Assembly (NCBI GenBank): GCA_002238825.1
Contig: MPNC01000001.1
Span: forward strand, 310,001 to 374,000
Length of the DNA stretch: 64,000 bases
Direction of reading: 5' to 3'
Origin: SAR202 cluster bacterium bin87
Lineage (GTDB): Bacteria > Chloroflexota > Dehalococcoidia > Lucifugimonadales > UBA3495
Shown here: in pieces, positions 9,286-18,353 of the stretch
Layout: each line of letters begins with the position of its first letter
Position numbering within the stretch: the first letter of the stretch is position 1
The notes under the pieces: model-generated
The model's database searches: none
Seen by the model: only the letters and a program-made list of their open reading frames with translations
What the model was told of the DNA's origin: nothing
Position numbers and translations under genes: made by a program

Positions 9286-10560
9286 CTAAGCCGTGACCCG
9301 TTCGACAGCGTTCGGATTACGGAGGGGGATAACGAAGATGATGAAGGCGGTGATGAGGGTGAGGATGCCGGCATAGTAGTACACGGTGCCGTAGCTGCCC
9401 CAATAGTCGATGATGAAAGAAGCCAGGAACGGGGAGCCGATCCCGATGACGCCGTTTATGCCGAAGAGGAGGCCGATGGCGGTGGCCTCGGTGCCCTGGC
9501 CCACGTAGTCCAATACGGAGGCCTGGATGATCTGGTGCAGGGCGAAGCTGAAGAGGCCGAGTCCGGCCATGATGGGGATGAGGAGGAGGCTAGAGCCGAC
9601 GCTGACCACAGCCAGCGAAAGGAGCGCGGCGGCGACGAAACCGGGGGCCAGAACCGCCTTGCGTCCGAACTTGTCGGACATCCAGCCCAGCACTGGTGCG
9701 GAGATGATGCCCATGCCCGTCAGGAGGGCGTAGTAGACGCCAGCCTCAAGGGTGCTCATGCCGAGGGTCTCGCGCAGGTAGAAGGGCGTCCAGTTGAACA
9801 GCGCGTTCAGTCCGATGCCCCGGAGGAGTGCGGCGAAGATCAGGGCCATGACCACGGGGTTCTTGAGCAGGGCGCCAGCGCTGACGAACTGCTCGCCGAG
9901 ACTCCGGACACGTATGCCGTCGTCCTCGCGCCCGAGACCGCGCAAAGACCACCAGACGAAAAAGGCCATGAACACGGCGAGTCCGGCGTAAATGAAGAAG
10001 ACGTGCCGCCAGATGATAAAGCTTGCCCCCAGCAACGCGCCGGCGATGATGGGCCCGCTGACGTTGCCCAGGTTGGAGCCAAACCCATGCATTGAGATCG
10101 CGAATCCGCGACGGTCCGGGAACCGCTGGGAGATGGCGGCCGCAGACGGCAGATGCCACAAGGATCCCGGCATGGACATGAAGAACACGACCACTACCAG
10201 GAGCGCAAACGTGGGTGAGCCTCCGATGGCGGCGAAGGTTATAGCGTGGCCCAGCATGCACGCCGTGAGGATGATGCCCCAATAGGACTTGAGGCGGTCA
10301 ATGAAGGGGCCACCGCCGAGGCTGGTGGCGCTGGAGCCGCCCTGGCGCACCGCGAAGAGGGTGGCGGTCCGGACGGTGCCCAGCCCCATCGCCGCAGCGA
10401 TTTCCGTGATCAGCAGGGGGAAGCCCTGGTCGAACATGTGGGACAGGCCGTGACCCACCGAGAGGCTGCCGAGAACAAACGCGCGGTTGTTTTTGGTGTT
10501 GGGGACCTGGGGTGCTACCGGAGCTGCGGTGGTCAAAGAGCCTCCACTGCGCCATTCCAT
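9286..10560 (-). CDS. MFS transporter
   Basis: A 424-residue MFS protein of the 12-segment kind. The first half has [19 protein letters not shown] and [10 protein letters not shown]; the loop 8-9 region has [16 protein letters not shown]. It resembles oxalate/formate or sugar-phosphate-type MFS carriers but is not assignable. The ATG at 10560 (MEWRSGG) is preferred because the upstream extension is Pro-rich and non-conserved. It is transcribed away from the aprB-like gene and ends 51 bp before lepA begins. Confidence 0.85.
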   Translation of the reverse strand: MEWRSGGSLTTAAPVAPQVPNTKNNRAFVLGSLSVGHGLSHMFDQGFPLLITEIAAAMGLGTVRTATLFAVRQGGSSATSLGGGPFIDRLKSYWGIILTACMLGHAITFAAIGGSPTFALLVVVVFFMSMPGSLWHLPSAAAISQRFPDRRGFAISMHGFGSNLGNVSGPIIAGALLGASFIIWRHVFFIYAGLAVFMAFFVWWSLRGLGREDDGIRVRSLGEQFVSAGALLKNPVVMALIFAALLRGIGLNALFNWTPFYLRETLGMSTLEAGVYYALLTGMGIISAPVLGWMSDKFGRKAVLAPGFVAAALLSLAVVSVGSSLLLIPIMAGLGLFSFALHQIIQASVLDYVGQGTEATAIGLLFGINGVIGIGSPFLASFIIDYWGSYGTVYYYAGILTLITAFIIFVIPLRNPNAVERVTA

Positions 10561-10695
10561 GGCGTGGGGCGATTGTAGCGGGGAGGTTGGGGGTGGGGCA
10601 AGGATGGCGGGGCGCGGCGGCAACAGGTGGATGCTGGCAGCACTAACGGAATCGATTTGCGTGCCATCAGCTGTGCGACCTGTGCGGTCGATTGA

Positions 10696-10704
10696 TGCTA
10701 CAAT
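10696..10704 (+). promoter_or_regulatory. Extended -10 promoter element of the aprB-like gene
   Basis: TGC precedes TACAAT, giving an extended -10. No convincing -35 hexamer is present. The GTG start of the downstream gene is 56 bp away. Confidence 0.45.
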
Positions 10705-10760
10705 GCGCGGCAGATTTTTGCCGCCGGGCGGACGTTGCCGCCCACTTTGAGGAGTGATCA

Positions 10761-11201
10761 GTGCCTACCTATGTTGATCCGTCCGCCTGCAACGCCTGCG
10801 CCGGCGTACATGGCGGCCCCCAGTGTGTGTACATCTGTCCGAACGATCTGATGGTCCTGGACGCCATGGTTGACAAGGGCAGCAATCAGGAGCCGGACAT
10901 GTGCTCCGAGTGCTATGCCTGCGTGAAACTCTGCCCCGAGAACGCCATTCACGTGCGCGGTTACGCCGACTTCGTGCCGTTGGGCGCCGAGGTGCAGCCG
11001 CATTACGAAGGCCAGGACATCGTCTGGGACGTCACGTTCCGCGACGGGCGTACGGAACATTTCCGGTTCGCTTCGCGCTCGACGCCGTGGGGGAGCATCG
11101 ACCCGTACGCCACGGTGCGACCGGCGGACGCGGATGCGCTGCGCACTCAGGTTCTGTTTGGGGAGCCCGAGTATCTGATGCTGCCCGAGGAGAGCGCGTA
11201 G
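10761..11201 (+). CDS. aprB: AprB-like ferredoxin (adenylylsulfate reductase beta subunit homologue)
   Basis: A 146-residue protein matching AprB over its full length. AprB carries electrons on two [4Fe-4S] clusters to the FAD of AprA in dissimilatory APS reductase. Eight ligand cysteines are present at 10, 13, 22, 26 and 48, 51, 54, 58. YICPNDLMVLD, RGYADFVPLGAEVQP and STPWGSIDPY are AprB hallmarks, and the C-terminal arm is retained. Two oddities are visible. The residue after C48 is Ser, where from memory of the Archaeoglobus enzyme I expect the conserved Trp (W48) between cluster I and FAD. No aprA is adjacent or anywhere in the window. The start is GTG with GAGGAG 6 bp upstream. Confidence 0.85.
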   Translation: MPTYVDPSACNACAGVHGGPQCVYICPNDLMVLDAMVDKGSNQEPDMCSECYACVKLCPENAIHVRGYADFVPLGAEVQPHYEGQDIVWDVTFRDGRTEHFRFASRSTPWGSIDPYATVRPADADALRTQVLFGEPEYLMLPEESA

Positions 11202-11233
11202 CGACTCCTCCCGCGAAATCCCTGGTACGTTGG

Positions 11234-11265
11234 GCCGGCTCCGCACTTGCAGAGCCGGCTTTTAT
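11234..11265 (+). terminator. Rho-independent terminator after aprB-like gene
   Basis: GCCGGCTC at 11234-11241 pairs with GAGCCGGC at 11252-11259 around a 10-nt loop and is followed by TTTTATTGTTT. It lies 33 bp after the stop codon. Confidence 0.75.
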
Positions 11266-11468
11266 TGTTTCTGGCGCCGTCGGATTCCGTCTCAAGGCCG
11301 GAATCACGAGCGATTGCTTGGATCGTGACGGAGTCACCGTGACTGGCAACCACGCGCGGTTGCCGGGCTGATCCTCGATGGTGACGCCGTTACAATACGG
11401 GGATATCACGGCAACGCGCAGCACGGTCGAAAAACCGCTGTCGCCAATCTGCGCAGGCCCATGTGTTG

Positions 11469-11615
11469 ATGGTGGCAACGAAGGACTATCGTTCCGCATT
11501 CATCAGCGACACGCATCTCCGAATCAAAGGATCAAAAGCAACGCAACTGGCAGAATTTGTCGACAACCGCCACAGTGATCGACTGTATCCGATGGGCGAC
11601 CTTCTCGAAGAATGA
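11469..11615 (+). pseudogene. Truncated LpxH-like metallophosphoesterase fragment
   Basis: A 48-codon open frame reads MVATKDYRSAFISDTHL, then KATQLAEFVDN and LYPMGDLLEE before the stop. YRSxFISDTHLxxxGxKAxxLxxFL and the following LYxxGD are the opening metal-binding motifs (SDTHL and GD) of the UDP-2,3-diacylglucosamine pyrophosphatase-like metallophosphoesterases, which are normally about 240-280 residues. Everything after the second motif is missing, and the next gene's stop codon lies only 35 bp on. It therefore looks like a decayed gene or the remnant of a transferred one. The match is by motif; the plain alternative is a chance open frame. Confidence 0.55.
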
Positions 11616-11649
11616 AGGGCGGGCAGCCGCCGGCGGATGATCCAGCCAG

Positions 11650-13092
11650 TTACGAACTGCTCCGTGGCTGGCGGGCCCGGATGGCGAAGGCTATAGCCGC
11701 TGCAGCCGCAGTACACGCACCGATACGAAAGACGTCGCGGTAGGCCAGCAGGAAGGCCGCCTCCGGGGAACGGCTGCCGGCGTACAGGTCGCTGAGAGCG
11801 GAGAAGACCGCGCCGACGATGGCGACGCATAGAACGGTTCCGGAGGCTTGGGCGAGGGACATCGCGCCCGACGCGGTGCCGTAGCGCTCCGCCGGGACGG
11901 TGCCCAGCATCAGTGCGTAGGCGGCGGACTGGTACCAGCCCACGCCGAGTCCCACCGCGGCGATCCCGACGGCGGGATGCCAGCCGGCGGAGTTCCCATC
12001 CAGCATCGACATGGCGGAGAGGCCCACGGCGGACATGAGCAGGCCGGCCGCGCCTACCGGGCGCACGCCCCAGCGGTCGCAGAGCCAGCCGCCAACTGGT
12101 GACGAGAGGATGTTGGAAGTGGACATGACGGCCAGCATGATGCCCAGCGTCACCGGCCCACGGCCCAGGGCGTCCGTGATGTAGAACGGGAAGATGAACC
12201 AGATGACGAACTGCGAAAAATGGCCCAGAAACATGGCGCTGACGGCGGTCTGGAATCCCGACAACCTGACCAGCGCTCCGGGCAGCACCGGGGACTCGGC
12301 GGATCGCTCGACACGGATCAGGGCAACAAGTATCGGTGGGGAGGCGGCAAGGAGGGCAAGCACAGGCCAGGACGTCCAGCCGATGGCCTGGCCCAGGCGG
12401 AGACCGATCATGAGACACAGCAAGAGCGAGAGGACTAGGGCGGAGCCGGGCAGGTCGAACCGGGGCTTCTCGGCGCCGTTGGTCTGGTTTCCCAGCGTTT
12501 GCGGTATGGAGAAGAGCCCGACCACCAGGGCGAGGCCGGCCAGGGGCAGCCGGCCCGCAAATACCGCCGGCCAATCGAACAGGTGGACCAGTGGTCCGGC
12601 GGCAAGGGTGGAAGTGACCATGCCAAGGGCGAGGCTGGCCGAGGTGAATCCCATGGACAGGCCGCGGCGATGCTCCGGGAAGACCGAGGCGGCGATGGCC
12701 GGCGCCGTGCTGTAGAGGCAGCCGGTGCCCAGGGCCTGGAGGACGCGGAACCCGACCAGCACCTCGAGGGTCGGGGAGAGGGACAGGCAAACCATGGACA
12801 CCAGGTAGGTGGTGGTGCCGAACAGGTACACGAGCCGGAGGCCGAAACGGTCGGCGAAGGCTCCGGAACCCAGCGCGAGGCCGGCGCGAGTGGCGATGAA
12901 GACGACTATCACCCATTGGACCGAGGCCAGGTCGGTCTCGAATGCGTCGCGCATGGCCGGCAGGCCGACGTTGACCGCGAAGTCGAGGGAGGCCAGGACC
13001 ATGCCCAGCGCGGCCGCGGATGCCAGCAGGATGGTGCGCCACGTGATCCGACCGGGCATCGCAGGCGCGTTGGTGTCGGATTCTGCCGGCAT
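11650..13092 (-). CDS. DHA2-type MFS drug-efflux transporter (14 segments)
   Basis: A 480-residue protein with about 14 hydrophobic segments. It shows the DHA2/EmrB-QacA pattern: LASLDFAVNVGLPAMRDAF in segment 1, GAFADRFGLRLVYLFG in loop 2-3, RVLQALGTGCLYSTAPA in segment 4 and GWLCDRWGVRPVGAAG in the second half. The family exports amphipathic drugs or metabolites by proton antiport. The ATG at 13092 (MPAESDTNAP) puts a short cytoplasmic tail before segment 1. A long open frame in another reading frame across this gene is a GC-driven shadow. Confidence 0.85.
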   Translation of the reverse strand: MPAESDTNAPAMPGRITWRTILLASAAALGMVLASLDFAVNVGLPAMRDAFETDLASVQWVIVVFIATRAGLALGSGAFADRFGLRLVYLFGTTTYLVSMVCLSLSPTLEVLVGFRVLQALGTGCLYSTAPAIAASVFPEHRRGLSMGFTSASLALGMVTSTLAAGPLVHLFDWPAVFAGRLPLAGLALVVGLFSIPQTLGNQTNGAEKPRFDLPGSALVLSLLLCLMIGLRLGQAIGWTSWPVLALLAASPPILVALIRVERSAESPVLPGALVRLSGFQTAVSAMFLGHFSQFVIWFIFPFYITDALGRGPVTLGIMLAVMSTSNILSSPVGGWLCDRWGVRPVGAAGLLMSAVGLSAMSMLDGNSAGWHPAVGIAAVGLGVGWYQSAAYALMLGTVPAERYGTASGAMSLAQASGTVLCVAIVGAVFSALSDLYAGSRSPEAAFLLAYRDVFRIGACTAAAAAIAFAIRARQPRSSS

Positions 13093-13262
13093 GGCGGTTG
13101 ATTTTACGCCATGCGGGACGCATGTGTAGGGAGGCGGCCGCGCTGGAGAAGTCCTCTGACCAAGAGGCAACCCTCGCTGGCCGCTCCAAATCGAGCGTAT
13201 CAGAGGTGGCTGATCGCGGGACGCCGACGCGGAACGTCAGGTCAGGTTGGCGATCTACGAAA

Positions 13263-13607
13263 TCAACAACGGGACGAATTCGTGAACGTGATGATGATCC
13301 GTTGTCCGCAGTGGCAGAAGGTCGGGTAGTCTGGAACGAAAGCGAAGCAATCCTCGCACCAATACGCCCGGTTCTCGAAATCGCAGCCGTCCGGCGTGCA
13401 ATAGTTGCAATTGTGCGAGCATCGCAACTCGGCGCAACGACACTCTCTGACATCGTCGACCAACTCTGCGATGCGATCCTGCATCGCCACAGGGTCGGAC
13501 TCGATTTGCGCTGCCAACTTCCTAGCGAGTTGCGCCACCAAGGCCGGCAGGTCCGCGTCGGTGGCCTGCCGGATCAGGTCGGTGTCTTCGATTTCCAACT
13601 CGTACAT
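13263..13607 (-). CDS. Small cysteine-rich protein of unknown function
   Basis: A 114-residue protein that I do not recognise. Residues 1-55 are acidic and helical; residues 56-114 hold 11 cysteines (56, 58, 63, 67, 70, 75, 84, 87, 98, 100 and 114). The pairs CRC, CNYC, WCEDC and CHCG suggest two or more zinc sites or possibly Fe-S coordination. It starts 6 bp after the stop codon of the fused ETF gene on the same strand, so it is likely co-transcribed with it. No strong ribosome-binding site is visible, which again suggests coupling. Confidence 0.6.
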   Translation of the reverse strand: MYELEIEDTDLIRQATDADLPALVAQLARKLAAQIESDPVAMQDRIAELVDDVRECRCAELRCSHNCNYCTPDGCDFENRAYWCEDCFAFVPDYPTFCHCGQRIIITFTNSSRC

Positions 13608-13613
13608 GGAGTG

Positions 13614-15461
13614 TCACGCCAGCCCGTGCTCGGCGAGGACGGGGCGGATCGCTTCGACGAGGGGCGGCAGGTACTCGTTCCAGTCGCCCACGATGCCGTA
13701 GTCGGCGGCGCGGAAGATGGCCGCGCGGTGGTTGCGGTTGATGGCGAGAATCACGCCGGCCTTCTGGATGCCCACGGTATGGTTGAACGCGCCGCGGATG
13801 CCGACGGCGAGATACACTTGGGGGGCGATGGTGCGGCCGCTGATACCCACCTGAATGTGATGGGGAAGCCAGCCCGAGTGCACGACGTTGCGGGTGGTGC
13901 AGATGGACGCGCCGATGCTGGAAGCCAGTTGCTGAGCCGCCGCGACGCTCTCTTCGCCGATGCCCATGCCGAGGCCCACGACGACTTCAGCGGATGTGAG
14001 TTCCAGCGCCCCGTGCTCTTCGGAGACGTGCTCACTGACGAGGGTGACGTCGACGTCGTCGGTGGGAGAAGATTGGACGGTCTCGACGACGGCGGTTGCG
14101 CCGGCTTCGGGTGTGCCGGGAGACAGCACGCCCGGGCGGAGGGTGACCAGGTTGGGAAGGGTCTTCGAGAGGATGGGCGCGACGACGTTGCCGCCGAGGG
14201 CCGGCTTGAGCTGCACCAACTGGCCGGCATCGTTGATCTCGAGGTCGATGGCGTCCCCGGTTAGGCCGAGCCCGCGGCGGGCCGCGATGCGAGCGGCCAG
14301 GTCGCGGCCATCGGCGGTGGCGGCGAACAGGATGGCGTAGGGTGGTTGATCGCCGATTGCGTCGGAGAGCGCGCGTGACACGCCCCGGCCGCAGAGGATA
14401 CCCAGGTTGGTGGTGTCCAAGTTGAGGACGCGGTCGGCGCCGGCTTCCGCCAGCTGGGTGGTGACATCTGCCGACGGCTGGCCATCCTGGATGACGACGG
14501 CGACGACTTCGCTCTGGGTGATGGGGGTGAGGGCGCGGGCCTTGCCGAGCATTTCCAGGGTGACCTGGCGCACGCCGTCTGCGGCCAGTTCGGCGACCAC
14601 CCAGATGCTGCGGTCGCCGCCCGTGTAGCGGGGCAGGATGGTGTCGGCGGAATTTGAACCGGCATCCGCGGACAGGGTGGCCAGCCGGTCACGGAGCATA
14701 TCGGCGACCTGGCGGGCTGCGTCCTCGGGGGTCTCGTCGCGGATGACGACGGCGAGACGGTCCGGCTCGACGAGGCGGATGTCCTCGACCCAGGTTGGTG
14801 AGCCGTCGAGGCCGAACAGGGAGAGGTCGTCGGTCAGGTCGGCGCAGGTGAGTTGCTCGATGCTGCGTTCCTGGGCCTCGGTCATCTCGTCGCGGCCGGG
14901 ATAGCGTTCCTGGCCGGCGCCCTCCGTGACGCAGACCACGGCAGGCAGCGGGCATTCGATGACCTGGTAACCCTCGTCGGTGGCGCGTTCGGCGACGATG
15001 CGATTGCCGGCACGGTCCACGTCCAGTTTGCGAACGTTGCTGATGTGAGGCAGGCCCATCAACTCGGCCACCTCCGGGCCAACCTGGCCGGTCTCAGCGT
15101 CGCTGCTGTTGCGGCCGCACACGATCAGGTCAGGCGACTCGCGCTGGAGGGCCAACGCCAGGGCCTGGGCGGTGGCCAGGGTGTCGCTGCCGGCCAGGGC
15201 GCGGTCGGAGAGGAGGATGCCGCGGTCGGCGCCCAGGGCGTAGCACTGGGTCAGGCCCTCGGCGGCGTTGGGCGGGCCCATGGACAGGGCGATGACGGAG
15301 TCATCTGAGCCGTCCTTGAGGTCGACGGCCATGTTGATGCCGAGCAGGTCGAAGGGGTTGATCTCGGACGGGACACCCTCGCGCTGGATTACCTTGTTCT
15401 CGTAGTCGAACTCAATGCGGGAGACGACGGGGACGAACTTGACGCAGACCGCGATTTTCAT
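13614..15461 (-). CDS. Fused electron transfer flavoprotein, beta-alpha (EtfB-EtfA)
   Basis: A single 615-residue chain. Residues 1-265 are EtfB: MKIAVCVKFVP start, INPFDLLG, and the nucleotide-binding stretch GRNSSDAETGQVGPEVAE. After a linker of about 20 residues, residues 285-615 are EtfA: SIWVVAEL start, and the C-terminal FAD domain (490-610) with RNVVHSGW (R524), SGRTIAPQVYLAVGI and FNHTVG. ETFs pass electrons from acyl-CoA and other dehydrogenases to the quinone pool, or bifurcate them. Separate subunits are usual; here no stop or frameshift divides them. An AAGGAG ribosome-binding site precedes the ATG. No ETF:quinone oxidoreductase or dehydrogenase is adjacent, so direction of flow is unknown. 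Confidence 0.9.
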   Translation of the reverse strand: MKIAVCVKFVPVVSRIEFDYENKVIQREGVPSEINPFDLLGINMAVDLKDGSDDSVIALSMGPPNAAEGLTQCYALGADRGILLSDRALAGSDTLATAQALALALQRESPDLIVCGRNSSDAETGQVGPEVAELMGLPHISNVRKLDVDRAGNRIVAERATDEGYQVIECPLPAVVCVTEGAGQERYPGRDEMTEAQERSIEQLTCADLTDDLSLFGLDGSPTWVEDIRLVEPDRLAVVIRDETPEDAARQVADMLRDRLATLSADAGSNSADTILPRYTGGDRSIWVVAELAADGVRQVTLEMLGKARALTPITQSEVVAVVIQDGQPSADVTTQLAEAGADRVLNLDTTNLGILCGRGVSRALSDAIGDQPPYAILFAATADGRDLAARIAARRGLGLTGDAIDLEINDAGQLVQLKPALGGNVVAPILSKTLPNLVTLRPGVLSPGTPEAGATAVVETVQSSPTDDVDVTLVSEHVSEEHGALELTSAEVVVGLGMGIGEESVAAAQQLASSIGASICTTRNVVHSGWLPHHIQVGISGRTIAPQVYLAVGIRGAFNHTVGIQKAGVILAINRNHRAAIFRAADYGIVGDWNEYLPPLVEAIRPVLAEHGLA

Positions 15462-15482
15462 CGGAATTGGGCTCCTTGGCGA

Positions 15483-16871
15483 CTATTTAGGATTGGCGGC
15501 GCTCAACCGGCTGCGGATTCGTGCATCGAGATTCTGAAGAGCGTCGCTGATTGACACGGCAAACCGATCGGGTTGACGGAGTTGACGGTGCGCCTCGGGC
15601 AGCCGGGAGAGTCCGTCGGCCACGCGCTGGCGGGCGTCGGCGACGTCGCTGGACGGAATGACGCGACGGCCGTCCTGCATCGCCAGGGCTAATATCGGTT
15701 CTCCCGACGACGGGGTCTCGGTGGACAACCCGATGACGTCGGCGGACATCATGCCATGAGGGTCATATTGTCGGAATACCTGCTTGGCGGCAGCCAGAGA
15801 TGCTTTGCCCTCGCTGAGCTTCATCACCGGCCGGCCGTTGTAATTGACCATCTTGTAGACGATTTCACAGGACGGGGCGTCGGCGGAGACGCCGACACGG
15901 GTGCCCACGCCGAACATGTCGATGGGCGCGCCCGCCGAGACGAGGCGGTCGATGGCGTATTCGTCGAGGCCACCGCTGGCCACGATGCGGACGTAGTCAA
16001 GGCCGGCGTCGTTTAGGATGCGCCGCACCTGGCGGCTGAGCGCGTCGAAGTCGCCGGAGTCCAGGCGGACACCGGTGAGTCGGTGGCCGTCGCTCTCCAT
16101 CTCGCGGGCGACCTCGACTGCGGCGTGTGCGCCCCCGACGGTGTCGTAGGTGTCGAGCAGTAGGATGCTGCGGTCGGGGAACATGCGGGAGTAGGCGCGG
16201 AAGGCGTCGATCTCGTCATCGAAACTGGTGATGTAGGAATGGGCCATGGTGCCGGTGGGCGGGATGCCGTAGCGGCGGGCGGCGAGGACGTTGCTGGTCG
16301 CTCCAAATCCGGCGATGTAGGACGCCCGGGCCATCTTCAGGCTAGCCTCGGCACCGTGGGTGCGGCGGGCGGCGAAGTCGGCGATGGGCCGGCCCTGGGC
16401 AGCATCAACGCAGCGAGCGGACTTGGTGGCCAGCAGGGTCTGGTACTGGACCTGGTTCATGACGATGGTTTCGGCCAACTGGGCGGCAATTATCGGGCCC
16501 GTGACCTCCAGGACTGGCTCATTGGCGAAGAACAGACTGCCCTCCGGCATGGCGCGAACGCTGCCGCTAAAGCGAAAATCTCGCAGGTGATCGAGAAAAT
16601 CCGCGGTGAAGATGCCAGTGCTACGGAGGTACTCGATGCTGTCAGTGTCGAAGGACAGTGCTTCCAGGCAGTCCAGGGCGTCGTCAACCCCGGCGACCAC
16701 CAGATACCCCCGGTCCGGCGGGTACTCGCGCACGTACAGACTGAAAGTGGCCTCGCTGTTGATGCCCTCAGCGAAATACGACTGGGCCATGGTCAGCTCG
16801 TAGAGATCGGTCAGGAGACCGATTTCGCCGGCGGGCAACGGCAGGTATGGAGGCTGGCTGGACAGGGTCAT
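15483..16871 (-). CDS. pncB: Nicotinate phosphoribosyltransferase
   Basis: This enzyme makes nicotinate mononucleotide from nicotinate and PRPP in the NAD salvage (Preiss-Handler) pathway. The 462 residues contain LLTDLYELTMAQSYF at the N-terminus, FAARRTHG with the family's active-site Arg/His, GTMAHSYITSF (phosphohistidine region), VRLDSGDF and the phosphate-binding ASGGLDEYAI and MFGVGTRVG. The length fits the 440-490-residue class. It has its own promoter (16922-16951). It ends 21 bp before the ETF start codon, so the two may share a transcript. Confidence 0.93.
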   Translation of the reverse strand: MTLSSQPPYLPLPAGEIGLLTDLYELTMAQSYFAEGINSEATFSLYVREYPPDRGYLVVAGVDDALDCLEALSFDTDSIEYLRSTGIFTADFLDHLRDFRFSGSVRAMPEGSLFFANEPVLEVTGPIIAAQLAETIVMNQVQYQTLLATKSARCVDAAQGRPIADFAARRTHGAEASLKMARASYIAGFGATSNVLAARRYGIPPTGTMAHSYITSFDDEIDAFRAYSRMFPDRSILLLDTYDTVGGAHAAVEVAREMESDGHRLTGVRLDSGDFDALSRQVRRILNDAGLDYVRIVASGGLDEYAIDRLVSAGAPIDMFGVGTRVGVSADAPSCEIVYKMVNYNGRPVMKLSEGKASLAAAKQVFRQYDPHGMMSADVIGLSTETPSSGEPILALAMQDGRRVIPSSDVADARQRVADGLSRLPEAHRQLRQPDRFAVSISDALQNLDARIRSRLSAANPK

Positions 16872-16921
16872 GGGCGGGGATCGCTTCGCGCCGCAACGCG
16901 GCGTCCGTGCGGGATGCTGGC

Positions 16922-16951
16922 ATTATCGGGCGGGGAGTCGGGGAGAGTCAA
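16922..16951 (-). promoter_or_regulatory. Promoter of pncB
   Basis: On the minus strand TTGACT (16946-16951) and GATAAT (16922-16927) are 18 bp apart. Each differs from consensus at one position. The start codon is 51 bp downstream of the -10. Confidence 0.6.
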
Positions 16952-17044
16952 ACGGGTCGCCAACGAGCGCGACGCCAGTGATCCGTATGGTATATTTATG
17001 CGGCATTTTTGCCGAATATCATCGCCCTGCAGGAGCGCTTTACG

Positions 17045-18271
17045 ATGCCCGCCAGCGCAGATATCACCGCCATTCCGAACGGTACCATCACGTCGCCGCA
17101 GGGGTTTTCCGCCGGCGGCGTATTCATCGGCCTCAAGACGCGAGGCGAGGACAAGTTGGACCTGGCCATGCTGGTCTCCGACAGTCCCTGCTCAATCGGT
17201 GGGGTGTTCACGACGTCAGCGATACGGTCGGCGACGGTGGACCTGGACCGGGAACGCGTGGCACGCGGGCAGGCCCGGGCGCTGATCGTCAACGCGGGGA
17301 TCGCCAATACGTGCGTGGGCGCGCAGGGCTACAAGGACGCTGAGGAGATGACGCGGCTGGCGGCGGAAAAGCTGGGCCTGACCGCCGAAGACGTGCTGGT
17401 TTGCAGCACCGGCGTCATTGGAGTCGAACTGCCCATGTCGTTGATCCGGTCCGGCGTGACGGAGATTGCGCTGGATGACGACGGCGGGCCCGAACTGGCG
17501 CGCGCGATGATGACGACGGACACGCATCCCAAGGAAACGGCGGTGTCTTTCACCGCGTCGACCGGGCAGACGATTACCATCGGCGGAGTGGCCAAGGGGT
17601 CCGGAATGATCAACCCCAACATGGCGACGATGCTCTCGTTCGCCGCCACGGACGCGGCAGTGGACCCCGGGTTCCTGCAGATGACAGTCAAGGCGGTTGC
17701 CGACGAAACCTACAACATGCTGACCGTGGACGGAGACAGCAGCACCAACGATACCTTCCTGGCGTTCGCCAACGGTCGGGCGGGCAATCCCGTCATTGAC
17801 GACCGCTCTCCGGATGCAGAGGCATTCGCGGCCGCGCTGCACCAGGTGTGCGCGAACCTGACCCGGATGCTGGCGCGGGACGGTGAAGGGGCCACGCGGC
17901 TGCTGACCGTGCAGGTGGACGGGGCCAAGGATGCGATAGACGCGCGCAAGGCTGCGTTGACCATCGCGGGGAGTCCGTTGGTCAAGTCGGCGGTGTACGG
18001 AGCAGACCCCAACTGGGGCCGGCTGATGATGGCGCTGGGCCGCAGTGGAGCGGAGGCGGTGGAGGAGAAGGTTGACCTGTTCGTCAACGGAGTTTGCATC
18101 ATGGAGGCGGGAACGCCGATACCGTTCCACCGGGATGCGGTGGTGGCGTTGATGTCCGGCGAGCAGGTGGACTTCCGAGTCAGCCTCAACCTGGCGGCCG
18201 GGGAGGCGACGGCATACGGCTGCGACCTCACCGAGCAGTACGTAATCATCAACAGCGCGTACACGACCTAG
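17045..18271 (+). CDS. argJ: Glutamate N-acetyltransferase / amino-acid acetyltransferase
   Basis: ArgJ recycles the acetyl group from N-acetylornithine to glutamate and, in bifunctional forms, also uses acetyl-CoA; it opens arginine synthesis. The 408-residue precursor self-cleaves before a Thr nucleophile, seen here as T195 in KGSGMINPNMATML. An oxyanion-hole Thr-Gly pair occurs in CSTGVIGVELP, and the C-terminus (EQYVIINSAYTT) is typical. I choose the ATG at 17045 because CAGGAG lies 9 bp upstream; the open frame starts 12 codons earlier. It is followed by argB in the same direction. Confidence 0.95.
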   Translation: MPASADITAIPNGTITSPQGFSAGGVFIGLKTRGEDKLDLAMLVSDSPCSIGGVFTTSAIRSATVDLDRERVARGQARALIVNAGIANTCVGAQGYKDAEEMTRLAAEKLGLTAEDVLVCSTGVIGVELPMSLIRSGVTEIALDDDGGPELARAMMTTDTHPKETAVSFTASTGQTITIGGVAKGSGMINPNMATMLSFAATDAAVDPGFLQMTVKAVADETYNMLTVDGDSSTNDTFLAFANGRAGNPVIDDRSPDAEAFAAALHQVCANLTRMLARDGEGATRLLTVQVDGAKDAIDARKAALTIAGSPLVKSAVYGADPNWGRLMMALGRSGAEAVEEKVDLFVNGVCIMEAGTPIPFHRDAVVALMSGEQVDFRVSLNLAAGEATAYGCDLTEQYVIINSAYTT

Positions 18272-18353
18272 TCGGCAACTGCGCCATCGGCCGGCGCCGG
18301 TCGCGGGCTGTACTGATCCCACCACCTTACGCCGCAGGGTGAGGAACGCTGAC

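Noticed and set aside
11486-13453. A 655-codon open frame on the minus strand across the DHA2 transporter
   Set aside because: It is Arg/Pro/Gly-rich with no recognisable domain and overlaps a clear 14-segment transporter in another frame. It is a GC-driven shadow.
13098-14264. A 388-codon plus-strand frame opposite the ETF fusion
   Set aside because: It reads through the complement of clear EtfA sequence and the Cys-rich gene and shows no family motif.
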